The notes: generated by a model not told the origin, from the letters alone. Shown: positions 50,134 to 58,633, counted from the first letter of the stretch. The stretch is 64,000 bases of DNA from Xylanibacter caecicola (GCF_013166515.1 NZ_JABKKJ010000013.1:1-64000), one strand, 5' to 3'. A program made the numbers and translations.

Positions 50134-50916
50134 TTATTTCCAGATTTTCCATGGAGCACGGTTGTTTTCCCACATCTTCTCCATCTCCTGATTGTCGCGG
50201 AGCATGTCCATCGGCTTCCAGAAACCGCGGTGTTTATAGGCATGCATTTTGCCGTCCTTGACAAGGTTTACAAGTGGTTCACGCTCGAATATCACGGAAT
50301 CTGTCCCGTCCGGAATATAATCAAACACTTCCGGCTCGCATATAAAGAAGCCTGCATTTATCCAGTTTCCGTCACCGTCGGGCTTTTCCTCAAAAGACAA
50401 TACTTCGTTTGTACTCGGATTGATATGTACCGATCCGAACCTTCCGGACGGTTTGTATACGGTCATGGATATCGCTTTGCCGCTTTCTTTGTGTGCCTTG
50501 ATTGTATCCGTAATGTCAAGATCGGTAACACCGTCGCCATAAGTCAGGCAGAAAGCCTCGTTACCTATATATTTCTGTATACGTCTTAACCTGCTTCCGG
50601 TCATGGTGTTCATGCCTGTATCCACAATTGTCACTTTCCAGTTTTCGGAGTGGTTCTCAAGAAGTTTCATGCTGTTGTCCGACAGATCTATTGTCATGTC
50701 GGTGTTGTGCATGAAATAGTTCATGAAATACTCCTTTATGACATATTGTTTGTAACCGGCACAGATGATAAAGTCGTTTATGCCGTGTGCGGCATAAATC
50801 TTCATTATATGCCACAATATAGGCTTGCCGCCGATTTCAATCATCGGTTTGGGCATGTATTGGGTCTTTTCGCTGAAACGTGTTCCAAGACCTCCGGCAA
50901 AAATTACAGCTTTCAT
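50134..50916 (-). CDS. rfbF: Glucose-1-phosphate cytidylyltransferase
   Basis: A 260-residue nucleotidyltransferase: KAVIFAGGLGTRFSEKTQYM, then PKPMIEIGGKPILWHIMKIY, and FCLTYGDGVTDLDITDTIKA, GFFICEPEVFDYIPDG. These are the RfbF/AscA motifs, so it converts glucose-1-phosphate and CTP to CDP-glucose, the first committed step of the dideoxyhexose branch. It lies between rfbH (7 nt) and rfbG (12 nt). Confidence 0.95.
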   Translation of the reverse strand: MKAVIFAGGLGTRFSEKTQYMPKPMIEIGGKPILWHIMKIYAAHGINDFIICAGYKQYVIKEYFMNYFMHNTDMTIDLSDNSMKLLENHSENWKVTIVDTGMNTMTGSRLRRIQKYIGNEAFCLTYGDGVTDLDITDTIKAHKESGKAISMTVYKPSGRFGSVHINPSTNEVLSFEEKPDGDGNWINAGFFICEPEVFDYIPDGTDSVIFEREPLVNLVKDGKMHAYKHRGFWKPMDMLRDNQEMEKMWENNRAPWKIWK

Positions 50917-50923
50917 AAGATGT

Positions 50924-52270
50924 TTATTTGGAATGTTCTGTGCAGAATTCTTTTATGGACTGTATCATCCAGCCGAGCATGTCGTTTGTCATACCAGGAT
51001 ATACTCCGATCCAGAAACCGTTGTTCATTATGAAGTCGGTATTCTTAAGTTCTCCTACAACGCGGTAGCCCTCGCCTGTCCGGCGCATCTCGTCAAATGC
51101 GGGATGCTTTATGAGGTTTCCGGCAAACAGGTTGCGTGTCTGTATCTTGCGGCTCTCAAGAAAACCGGTAAGTTCGTTACGCGTAAATCCGGCATTCTCT
51201 TCAACTGCAATAAGGAAACCGAACCAAGAAGGGTTGCTGTTGTCCTCGGCAACAGGAAGTATCAGTCCGGGAACATCCTTAAGCCCGTCGTACAGTGTCC
51301 TGTAGTTGGCACGCCGTGCCTTGACAATACTGTCAAGTTTTTTTAACTGTGCACATCCTATGGCAGCCTGCATGTCGGTTATTTTAAGATTGAACCCGAA
51401 ATGGCTGTATACATATTTATGGTCGTATCCTTGCGGAAGTTCGCCGTATTGTCCGGTAAAGCGCAATTTGCACGTGTTGTCGACGCCGCCCACGCACCAG
51501 CAGTCGCGTCCCCAGTCGCGAAAAGAGCGTATTATCTTGTCCAGCATAGGGTCGTCGGTATATACGGCACCGCCTTCTCCCATGGTCATGTGGTGGGGTG
51601 GGTAGAACGATGATGTGCCTATATGTCCCCATGTACCGGTTTTCTTGGTAACTCCATTCAGTGTGTATTCAGAACCGAGTGCATCGCAGTTGTCTTCGAT
51701 GAGCCACAGACCGTGTTTCTCGCAGAAAGCCAGAACGTCTTTAAGATTGAACGGGTTGCCCAATGAGTGAGCTATCATAACCGCCTTGGTCTTGTCGCTG
51801 TAAGCATCTTCAAGCCGTGCGGTATCTATGTCGAATCCCGGCAGGCATACATCCACAAACACAGGAACGGCACCGAACTGTATTATAGGGTTGACAGTCG
51901 TGGGAAATCCAGCCGCTACGGTTATGACCTCGTCGCCGCGTTTAATCCTTCTGTCGCCGAGCTTTTGTGATGTCAGTGCATAGAATGCCAACAGGTTGGC
52001 AGATGAACCGGAGTTTGTAACGGCACAATGCTTCACTCCGAGCCACTTGGCAAGGTTTGTTTCGAACTTGTGCGCCCATGGACCGGCTGTAAGCCAGAAA
52101 TCAAGTGACGAATCAACGAGATTTACAATTTCTTCATCATCAAAATAACGCCCTCCGTAATTTACGAAAGACTTGCCCGGAACGAATTCCTTTTTTGCAG
52201 CATGTACCTCTTTGTAATATTCACGGGTAAGCTCAAGAATTTGTTCTTTTAGTTCTTCTTTCTTAGACAT
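50924..52270 (-). CDS. rfbH: CDP-4-keto-6-deoxyglucose 3-dehydrase (E1)
   Basis: A 448-residue PMP-dependent DegT/DnrJ-fold enzyme. In SSFYPPHHMTMGEGGAVYTD the PLP lysine of the aminotransferases is replaced by His, the hallmark of RfbH/AscC/E1. Cysteines in DWGRDCWCVGGVDNTC bind the [2Fe-2S] cluster. HCAVTNSGSSANLLAF and AAGFPTTVNPIIQ are further motifs. It removes the 3-OH of CDP-4-keto-6-deoxyglucose with a partner reductase (E3: RfbI/AscD), which is not encoded in this window. It is the first of the four rfb genes, 313 bases after the AAA-pair. Confidence 0.95.
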   Translation of the reverse strand: MSKKEELKEQILELTREYYKEVHAAKKEFVPGKSFVNYGGRYFDDEEIVNLVDSSLDFWLTAGPWAHKFETNLAKWLGVKHCAVTNSGSSANLLAFYALTSQKLGDRRIKRGDEVITVAAGFPTTVNPIIQFGAVPVFVDVCLPGFDIDTARLEDAYSDKTKAVMIAHSLGNPFNLKDVLAFCEKHGLWLIEDNCDALGSEYTLNGVTKKTGTWGHIGTSSFYPPHHMTMGEGGAVYTDDPMLDKIIRSFRDWGRDCWCVGGVDNTCKLRFTGQYGELPQGYDHKYVYSHFGFNLKITDMQAAIGCAQLKKLDSIVKARRANYRTLYDGLKDVPGLILPVAEDNSNPSWFGFLIAVEENAGFTRNELTGFLESRKIQTRNLFAGNLIKHPAFDEMRRTGEGYRVVGELKNTDFIMNNGFWIGVYPGMTNDMLGWMIQSIKEFCTEHSK

Positions 52271-52583
52271 AGTCTCTAAATCTTTATATAAATTAATGTG
52301 TGGACTTCAATGGGGATGTGTCAAAATTAAATATATGTCCCTACTCAGATGATTGCTTATTTTGAACACCCTCATGAGTTTATCTTATTTTATATATGGA
52401 ATGTCGGCACATTATGATACAGTATGCCTGTTTATGTGAGTAGGGATGTAAAAAATTAATTTATGGTATACAACCCAATATAGACATTTTGTAGTTGCCT
52501 ATATATTGAGTTGTTAAGATTTAATGTGTCTGTTGATGATTATGGCTGTCCGCTAAAACTTATAAAAGCAATATTATTATATC
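52271..52583. other. Non-coding spacer with dispersed repeat
   Basis: A 313-base spacer upstream of rfbH. GAGGGTGTTCAAAATAAGCA...GTAGGGACATAT (minus strand, 52378-52335) repeats, with small changes, the sequence at 32390-32440. GATGTGTCAAAAT and GTGAGTAGGGATGTAAAA give inverted half-copies nearby. A promoter for the rfb genes could lie here, but no clear TTG-TAnnTTTG pair was found. No gene. Confidence 0.6.
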
Positions 52584-53366
52584 TTATAGCAGTACCTCAT
52601 AATCTTCCTCAAGTATTTCTGCATCTAGTGTTTCTTCGTCTGACAAATTCGGAGAAGATATCCGGAAATCGTGCCATACTCGGTTAAGTATCTGCATTAT
52701 ACAATCATATTCTGCGTTGTTATATTTTTGACGGTATGACATGGCTTGCTTAATCCAATATTCTATTTTGCTTATGAATGTAGTGAAATCGCAGGCGGAC
52801 AATAATGAATGAAGATATTCTTCCATCGCTTTGATATCAGTAACAGGCGTGTATGGAAAATCGCTTTCTGATTTTATCAACTCATTGAAGTCATCTGTGG
52901 ATAAAGGCTCGCATAACCTAATTATACCTCCTTCTTGTGATTTGTCTTTGAACCAGCGTTTTACACGCTGTATAACATTCGGGCAGAATATGAAAAAACA
53001 TGTTTCGTTTATCGGTATATTGCAACCAAGAATATCTTTGGTATGGCTGACTTTTTTCTCCAATACCGTCTTTGACAGATTTCTTTCGCTCTTGTAATCC
53101 ATTCTCAATTCAATCAAGAGAAGTCTCGGACTGCAGAATTTATTGTCAGCATAGTTTTTTATTCCCATTACGGCATCCATTGTATGCTCCTTGCTGCCGT
53201 GGCATATCTGTGTTTCATAAGCATCCATGTCAAGGCAACAAATGTTTTTGTCAAAGAAATCTTTGCCGGGATAGTCCTTCTTTGACACACCGTCAAGTGT
53301 ATTGCCACATTTGCTATATAATGAATGTCTTGTAATTATACTGTTGTCAAATGCCAGTTCCGCCAT
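52584..53366 (-). CDS. Hypothetical partner of the AAA ATPase, possible nuclease
   Basis: A 260-residue protein I do not recognise. The block TMDAVMGIKNYADNKF with PRLLLIELRMDYKS (about residues 62-93) has the order Asp ... Glu-x-Arg/Lys, which resembles a PD-(D/E)xK nuclease core, but the last Lys is Arg. FFIFCPNVIQRVKRWFKDKS is a basic patch. The C-terminus is acidic (ETLDAEILEEDYEVLL). Its start overlaps the end of the ATPase by 20 nt, a sign of coupled translation. ATPase plus putative nuclease pairs occur in anti-phage systems (Septu-, PARIS-like in logic), but similarity to any named one is not shown. Confidence 0.6.
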   Translation of the reverse strand: MAELAFDNSIITRHSLYSKCGNTLDGVSKKDYPGKDFFDKNICCLDMDAYETQICHGSKEHTMDAVMGIKNYADNKFCSPRLLLIELRMDYKSERNLSKTVLEKKVSHTKDILGCNIPINETCFFIFCPNVIQRVKRWFKDKSQEGGIIRLCEPLSTDDFNELIKSESDFPYTPVTDIKAMEEYLHSLLSACDFTTFISKIEYWIKQAMSYRQKYNNAEYDCIMQILNRVWHDFRISSPNLSDEETLDAEILEEDYEVLL

Positions 53367-54678
53367 ATTGCTCTATACGCTCGTATGCAATGTTGAATGA
53401 CTTGAATATGTCTTCTATATCATTCCCGAGGTCACGGTATGAATATTTGTATGGAGTTTCTGATGATTCGGCAATGTAGAAACGTGTGACATCTGTCAAT
53501 TCTTCTTTTCTTGATATAGCCTGTATTGCTGCTACCATATCCGGATTGTGACTTGCCACCATTATCTTTACTCCGAGTTCTTTGTTGAGCAAAACCAGCA
53601 GACGGGCAAATTCTACGATCCACTGTGGGTGCAGATGGGCTTCCGGTTCGTCTATCATCAAGAGCGTATTGCTGTTAAGGTGTCCGTTCTTCAGTAATCG
53701 CTGTATATAAGCGAATGCCTTAAATCCGGTTGCAACGTCATCCAGCTTTATGTCCAGTCCGTCTTCGCGTATATAGCGCAGTTCATTTTGGTTGAAGTCA
53801 TCCTTGCTTACTTGAACGTGTCCTTTGATTAGTTTCTTTATCCTGCGTTCTATTTTTAATGATGTATCGGACGTTTGCATGTCTTTTGCCTGATACATCA
53901 TCAGGTCATTGAGATTGTCCCAAAACTTGTTGTCGTATGCAAACTCTTCAGATACAGCCATTGGAGTGTCTACATATATGGCCTTGTTCAGGTTGAACAG
54001 GTTGCCCACTCTGTTTTTCTTGAAGAGTTTCACTTCCTCTTCTTCAAGCTGTATGTTTACCGGCGGTTTGTCTTTTATTACGTATGTTGTGTGCAGAACT
54101 GAGAAGAAGCGTTCCTTGCTACGTTCTTCCTTGTCCTTCATGTATTTTTCAAACAATTTGCTTATCTGCTCATTTTGTAGAAGTCTGAAATGCTCCAGTT
54201 CATCGTCAATATTGTCATAGTCGCCAATCTCAATATTCAAGTATCTGAGCATACGCTCTTTTACTCTCTCGGAAGGCTTTTGTTTCAGATAATCCGACAG
54301 TATTTTAATGAATCGGTCAAGTATAGTTTCGAATATCGATATTGCACTGTCAATGTTTTCCGGATTTTCATTGTGGAATAGGCGTCTGAGCTTTTGTCCT
54401 CCCTCATTGAAGAGGGTGTTGCCGGCATTATCGCTGTACCGGTCTATATCGCGGCTCACCATGTTCAGACTTCTTGTTATTTCCAGTATGCTCCTTATGA
54501 ACGAGTTGTATATGTATACATCAAAATGTTCGGCTCCGTTTACAAGATAATAAAGCCATTTAGACAGAGTGCTTTTACCGCATCCGTTTTCACCGGACAG
54601 TACAGTAATCCCGTCTATTGCGATGACCGCTCTTTTTACTGCATGATAATCATGAAGTGAATATACATACCTGCTCAT
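53347..54678 (-). CDS. AAA_21/OLD-like ABC-type ATPase
   Basis: A 443-residue ATPase of the SMC/ABC type: Walker A LSGENGCGKSTLSKW (about residues 27-41), a signature-like VATGFKAFAYIQ, and Walker B LLMIDEPEAHLHPQW (about 345-359) with the His-loop IMVASHNPDMVAA. A long coiled-coil/helical part lies between. No TOPRIM domain, unlike OLD nucleases. It is transcribed with the 260-residue gene downstream (20-nt overlap). It is inserted between the upxY/upxZ-position genes and the rfb genes, which is not part of normal polysaccharide synthesis; a defence role is a reasonable guess. Confidence 0.8.
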   Translation of the reverse strand: MSRYVYSLHDYHAVKRAVIAIDGITVLSGENGCGKSTLSKWLYYLVNGAEHFDVYIYNSFIRSILEITRSLNMVSRDIDRYSDNAGNTLFNEGGQKLRRLFHNENPENIDSAISIFETILDRFIKILSDYLKQKPSERVKERMLRYLNIEIGDYDNIDDELEHFRLLQNEQISKLFEKYMKDKEERSKERFFSVLHTTYVIKDKPPVNIQLEEEEVKLFKKNRVGNLFNLNKAIYVDTPMAVSEEFAYDNKFWDNLNDLMMYQAKDMQTSDTSLKIERRIKKLIKGHVQVSKDDFNQNELRYIREDGLDIKLDDVATGFKAFAYIQRLLKNGHLNSNTLLMIDEPEAHLHPQWIVEFARLLVLLNKELGVKIMVASHNPDMVAAIQAISRKEELTDVTRFYIAESSETPYKYSYRDLGNDIEDIFKSFNIAYERIEQYGGTGI

Positions 54679-54815
54679 ATAACATCGTGTGAGTAAAATG
54701 TTTTTATATATGCAAAGATAGCATTAATATTTCATAATGGTATGTATGCATCGGTGTTTTTTGAAAACTTTGGCTATTCTTATGTTTTTGGAAGTATCAA
54801 TAAAACCATGTCTAT

Positions 54816-55208
54816 TCACTCCTCAAATATCTCCGTCTCTTCCCTGTACCATTCTTTGTAAGACTGCATGGATGCGACCTGTGCGGTGATTGCTTTATAT
54901 TCGCAGCTGCCTTCTGAGGTATTGTCTTTGTCGAGCAATGTGTCCACAACGGTGGTTGTGGTGTATGCGATGATTAGTGGAGACGGGAGGGCGGGTATCT
55001 GCATGGCGGAGGTGTCGCAGGGCATGCCGGTCTCCGTCAGGAGATAGGCGGACATGTTGAATGCCACCCAGTAGTCGCCGGTGTGGTAGAGGTGTATTGT
55101 TGATGTGTTTTCTGTCTCGTGGCGTATTATTTCCGGGAGCATTGTTTCCAGGAGATTGTCCAGTTGCTGTGCCGGTGTCTGCGCTTGATGTTCTTTCATG
55201 TTGTTCAT
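54816..55208 (-). CDS. Hypothetical protein in the UpxZ position
   Basis: A protein of about 130 residues starting MNNMKEHQAQTPAQQLDNLL at 55208, 2 nt past the UpxY stop. A longer frame to 55433 exists but overlaps UpxY and looks like a shadow. The protein has STIHLYHTGDYWVAFNMSAY and LPSPLIIAYTTTTVVDTLLD blocks and an acidic tail (REETEIFEE). In Bacteroides capsule operons the second gene is upxZ, a trans-acting inhibitor of other UpxY proteins. This protein has that position but not a similarity I can vouch for. Confidence 0.6.
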   Translation of the reverse strand: MNNMKEHQAQTPAQQLDNLLETMLPEIIRHETENTSTIHLYHTGDYWVAFNMSAYLLTETGMPCDTSAMQIPALPSPLIIAYTTTTVVDTLLDKDNTSEGSCEYKAITAQVASMQSYKEWYREETEIFEE

Positions 55209-55210
55209 GA

Positions 55211-55810
55211 TTATGCGTTTTGGATTTTCCGGAGAAAGCATTGGGGGATGTATGATGTCGCCACGGCACATACGCCATGTATCGACACGAACAGGCGGCG
55301 GTTGCCTCTTATGCGGCGGATGTATCCTTCGGCTCCCTTGAACACTCCGTCGACGACTTTTACACGGTCGCCTTTTCTGAAAAAACTGTCGTCTGCCCCA
55401 AAGTATTCCAGTCCGCTCTCGCCCGATGAGCATACGAGCATGAAGATGTTCATTTCTTTCTCGGGAATGGCGTATGGTTTTTTGCCCATGTCGGTGCTGC
55501 TTGTATAGACAAAAGCCTTGTTATATAATAAGGTGTTGACGCGTTGGGCAAATGCAGGTGCCGAGCGGAAGAATATCAGCGAGTTTATCATGGGCTTGCG
55601 CTCATGACCGTTTCCTTGTGTTTCGCAAGGAATGTATGTGCTGATGCCGCATCCATTGAGTGTCTCTTCTACGTCGAATACTTTGTTGAAGAACACTTTC
55701 AGAGCATACCAATGGCTTTCTTCCTGTTCCACTTGTGTTGTTTCTTGATTATAACGTTTGTTCAGTGTGGGCATACCTTCCATTCCTGCGTATGACGTTT
55801 GGGACATCAT
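55211..55810 (-). CDS. upxY: UpxY-family transcription antiterminator (NusG paralogue)
   Basis: A 199-residue NusG-like protein. The NGN domain starts with HWYALKVFFNKVFDVEETLN (about residues 33-52) and contains KPMINSLIFFRSAP. The KOW motif is FFRKGDRVKVVDGVFKGAEG (about 145-164), followed by YIRRIRGNRRLFVSIHGV. UpxY proteins act locally to prevent premature termination in the long leader and body of a capsule operon. Here it abuts the recombinase stop codon (adjacent TGA and ATG) and precedes the polysaccharide operon, so it most likely controls all minus-strand genes from about 54.8 to 33.1 kb. Confidence 0.92.
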   Translation of the reverse strand: MMSQTSYAGMEGMPTLNKRYNQETTQVEQEESHWYALKVFFNKVFDVEETLNGCGISTYIPCETQGNGHERKPMINSLIFFRSAPAFAQRVNTLLYNKAFVYTSSTDMGKKPYAIPEKEMNIFMLVCSSGESGLEYFGADDSFFRKGDRVKVVDGVFKGAEGYIRRIRGNRRLFVSIHGVCAVATSYIPQCFLRKIQNA

Positions 55811-57199
55811 TCACAGCACGGGAAGTAATATCCGTATTTGTTCTTTTTTATTAAAAACTCTCGGAAAACCGATTTCATGCCTGGATCCAAGCTGAAAATT
55901 CGTACCTCCTGATTGTCCGTCTCTTGATAAGAGATGTATCGACGGGTGCAAAGTTATTAAAAATAATTTAAATACAGTGAATAATCCATCACTATTCTGT
56001 AATTCGTCCAATATCTTTTTGTTTGCTTTGTCCGTTTCCGAAGTGTCGAGTGATGCAAGATATATTCGTGTTGTCGCTTCCGAGTCATGCCCCATACACT
56101 CACATATCACCGACAGTGGGATGTGCCTGCTGTGTGCAATCGACGCCCATGAGTGGCGCGCCACATACATTGTCAGCGGCTGTTCGCATCCCGTTGCCGT
56201 CATGATTTGTTTCAGTTTGTTGTTTATAAGGTGCTGTACGTTCCGGTATTGTCTTGTGACATCCGTCTTTTCTGTTATTATGGGCAGCATATATCCGTTG
56301 GTGTTTGACGGATACATGTCGACGATGTCCTGCATGCACTGTTCCCATTTTATGTAAAGACGCTGTCCGGTCTTACGTCTTCTATACGACAGAAGACCGT
56401 TCTTAAGGTCGTCTTTTCTCAGAAAAGCCATGTCGATGAATGACATTCCGCGTGTGTAGAAACTGAACATAAACATGTCGCGTGCCAGTTTCAGCGAAGG
56501 CTCGTCCGGCAGTTCCACATTCTTTATGCGCCTTATGGTCTGCATTGTCACAGCCCTTTTCATTGTCTTCTCCACTCCGGTGTATACCCGTTTGAAGGGA
56601 TGCTGCTTTTTGACAAGCCCTTTTTCCACGGCTCTGTTGTATGTCGCCCGCAGTATGCGCATGTAGAACGAGCTTGTGTTGCGGCAGACGCCTTTCGACT
56701 TGAGGTATGTCTCGTATTGCATCATCATGTTGTTGTCTATTTCGCCCGGCAGTATTTTGCGGTTGCCGGCAAATCTCATGAAACTGCGCATTGCAGACAG
56801 GTATGTCTCTGCGGTGCGCGTGCGTCCGGCGCGTTGCAGACTGTTTGCTGTGGCGTTCATAAGTCCGTATATGCAGTGCTCGTCGTTGCTGTTGCGGAAC
56901 ATGCTCACTATGTCGTCTGCCCCGAATCCCTTTCCCATCTTGTCCAGCTGTTGCATTATGCTTCCGATAAGCTTTATGTCTGTTTCGATGCTTTTCCTCA
57001 CACGGTTTATATATTCCGTTCTTTCATTGTTGTGCGTTGTCGCGCGCGGCATTTCTGTACGTCGGTCCCATTCGTCGGTACGTATCCTGTATGATGTTCT
57101 TATTGTTCCCGACGTGTTGTTGTGCATGATTTTGTAACACACAATTCCCTCCGTTCTGTTGCCGGAGCATGTTTTCAACCTTGTTCTTAATGTTTCCAT
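55811..57199 (-). CDS. Tyrosine recombinase / site-specific integrase
   Basis: A 462-residue phage-integrase-type protein. An N-terminal SAM-like core-binding domain includes YEQYLKSKGVC-like MMQYETYLKSKGVCRNTSSF and RILRATYNRAVEKG. The catalytic residues are Arg in SFYTRGMSFIDMAFLRKDDL, His and Arg/His in YVARHSWASIAHSRHI, and GHDSEATTRIYLAS with the nucleophile Tyr. The last 55 residues are an extra, low-similarity tail. In Bacteroides such a gene opens many capsule loci, just before upxY, and related recombinases invert promoters. I found no clear invertible promoter between it and the upstream region. Confidence 0.9.
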   Translation of the reverse strand: METLRTRLKTCSGNRTEGIVCYKIMHNNTSGTIRTSYRIRTDEWDRRTEMPRATTHNNERTEYINRVRKSIETDIKLIGSIMQQLDKMGKGFGADDIVSMFRNSNDEHCIYGLMNATANSLQRAGRTRTAETYLSAMRSFMRFAGNRKILPGEIDNNMMMQYETYLKSKGVCRNTSSFYMRILRATYNRAVEKGLVKKQHPFKRVYTGVEKTMKRAVTMQTIRRIKNVELPDEPSLKLARDMFMFSFYTRGMSFIDMAFLRKDDLKNGLLSYRRRKTGQRLYIKWEQCMQDIVDMYPSNTNGYMLPIITEKTDVTRQYRNVQHLINNKLKQIMTATGCEQPLTMYVARHSWASIAHSRHIPLSVICECMGHDSEATTRIYLASLDTSETDKANKKILDELQNSDGLFTVFKLFLITLHPSIHLLSRDGQSGGTNFQLGSRHEIGFPRVFNKKEQIRILLPVL

Positions 57200-57500
57200 A
57201 TTGTGATAATTAATGTGGATGCAATATAAGGCTTGTCATAAAAAATGCCAACGTGCATGGTTGTAGATGTTAAAATAAGGAGATAAGGGGAGGAGGCATA
57301 AGGAGATAAGAGGAGATAAAAGAAGATAGAGGGAGATAGAAGACAAATGTCCTGTTGCTTATTTCAAAGCTATTGTCCTTTATCTTCTGTGGCGCAGCCA
57401 CGTATCTCCTTCTATCTTCCTCTATCTCCTTATTCATCAGTCCTTTATCTTACGTGGCGCAAGCCACATATCTTCCCTTATCTTTCCCATATCTCCTTGT
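57200..57500. repeat. GGAGATAA-rich dispersed hairpin element, copy 2
   Basis: The purine run 57277-57340 (AGGAGATAAGAGGAGATAAA, AGATAGAGGGAGATAGAAG) is followed by GACAAATGT, TGTTGCTT and TATTGTCCTTTATCTTCT (57370-57389). Pyrimidine words follow up to about 57500 (CTTCTATCTTCC, TATCTTCCCTTATC). It has the same order as at 11459-11598, so it is a second copy of one family. It lies in the 621-base spacer between the recombinase and the GldB-like gene. Confidence 0.75.
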
Positions 57501-57565
57501 CTTGATTTCCTCTCATCGCACCCCGTTTTACAGCCGTTATGTAACGTCTTGAAAATCAAGATGAT

Positions 57566-57675
57566 ACCTTTTACTTTCTAAAAGGGCACCTTTCAGCCTC
57601 CGATATGCCGCCTTTCAGGCTCTAAAAGGGCACCTCTTGCATTGCGAAAGATGTCCTTTCGGGTGCACATGGGTT
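57566..57675. repeat. 22-bp-period array, five units
   Basis: ACC/GCC/TCC followed by T-rich words occur at 57566, 57588, 57610, 57632 and 57654, each exactly 22 bp apart (CCTTTTACTTTCTAAAAGGG, CCTTTCAGCCTCC, CCTTTCAGGCTC, CCTCTTGC, CCTTTCGGG). The words AAAGGGCACCT recur twice. The array lies upstream of the GldB-like lipoprotein gene. Confidence 0.85.
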
Positions 57676-57820
57676 GTACGTTGGTGTCGTATAAACCTTT
57701 TTTGTTTAATCCAAAATAGACATTAAAATACATTTGTTTGATATTTTTAACCAAAATATTAGGTCGTATAATATATTTTTAGTATTTTTGCCGTATGTTA
57801 AACTGTAATCATTCAAAGAA

Positions 57821-58633
57821 GTGAAAAGAAACTGTTTATTGCTATTGATGGTTCCGTTACTGTTTTCCGGTTGTAAACTCAGTCTGAAAGCATTTGAGGA
57901 TGACGATAAGGCTTTGGTGGAAGTGGTGCGCTATGACCGTCTTGAGAGCCAATATCTTACCACCGGAGACTTTTCTGCCTTGCAGCAGATGAACACCGAC
58001 TATCCCATGGAGACGCGCACACTGATAGAAGATGTGTTGAGAATAGGCGATGTGAGCGATCCTAAGATAAACAAGCGTTTTCTTACGTTCTATCAGGACT
58101 CTGTTTTGCAGAGGCTTATTTCAGATGCCGAACTGCAATATGCCAATATGGATGATGTCAATACCGGGTTGTGCGATGCTTTTGCACGCCTGCGCATGTT
58201 CCTGCCCACTGTGTCGGTGCCCGATGTGTATGCACAAATAGGCGCTCTCGACCAGAGTATCGTGATAGGTAACAATACCATCGGCATTTGTCTCGACAAG
58301 TATCTTGGCGAGAACTATTCGCTGTATAAGAAATACTACGATGCAGAGCACCGTAAGACAATGACGCGCGACAACATCGTGCCGGACTGTCTTAACTTTT
58401 ATCTTCTCAGTCTATATCCGCTGTCCGACTCGGAGACACGTCAGCAGATAGACCGCGACCTGCACATGGGCAAGATGCAGTGGGTGTGCAACCTTGTGCT
58501 TGAGAAGAAATTCTTTGACACACGCTATGTGCAGATTGTAGACAATTATATGTCCAAGTACAAGTCCATGCCCATAGAGACGTTGCTGAAGAATACCGAC
58601 TACAGGGAAATGAAGAAAGATATTAAGATTTAG
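57821..58633 (+). CDS. GldB-like lipoprotein
   Basis: A 270-residue protein with a clear lipoprotein signal (MKRNCLLLLMVPLLFSGCKL, Cys at residue 18). RLESQYLTTGDFSALQQMNT and the YYDAEHRKTMTRDNIVPDCL region are typical of the GldB-related lipoproteins of Bacteroidales. GldB belongs to gliding-motility / type IX secretion-associated genes, but many Bacteroidales that do not glide keep it; its exact role is unsettled. It starts with GTG (57821), and no ATG is placed better. A TATTTTTG box at 57783-57790 may be part of its promoter. Confidence 0.75.
   Translation: MKRNCLLLLMVPLLFSGCKLSLKAFEDDDKALVEVVRYDRLESQYLTTGDFSALQQMNTDYPMETRTLIEDVLRIGDVSDPKINKRFLTFYQDSVLQRLISDAELQYANMDDVNTGLCDAFARLRMFLPTVSVPDVYAQIGALDQSIVIGNNTIGICLDKYLGENYSLYKKYYDAEHRKTMTRDNIVPDCLNFYLLSLYPLSDSETRQQIDRDLHMGKMQWVCNLVLEKKFFDTRYVQIVDNYMSKYKSMPIETLLKNTDYREMKKDIKI

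Noticed and set aside
54816..55433. Longer form of the UpxZ-position protein starting at 55433
   Set aside because: Its first 75 residues overlap UpxY in another frame and are Arg/Pro-rich shadow sequence. The start at 55208, 2 nt past the UpxY stop, is much more likely.
57200..57820. Invertible promoter upstream of the recombinase/upxY operon
   Set aside because: I looked for inverted repeats flanking a promoter, as in Bacteroides capsule loci. The complementary purine and pyrimidine runs here are low-complexity, and no TTG-N20-TAnnTTTG promoter lies between them.
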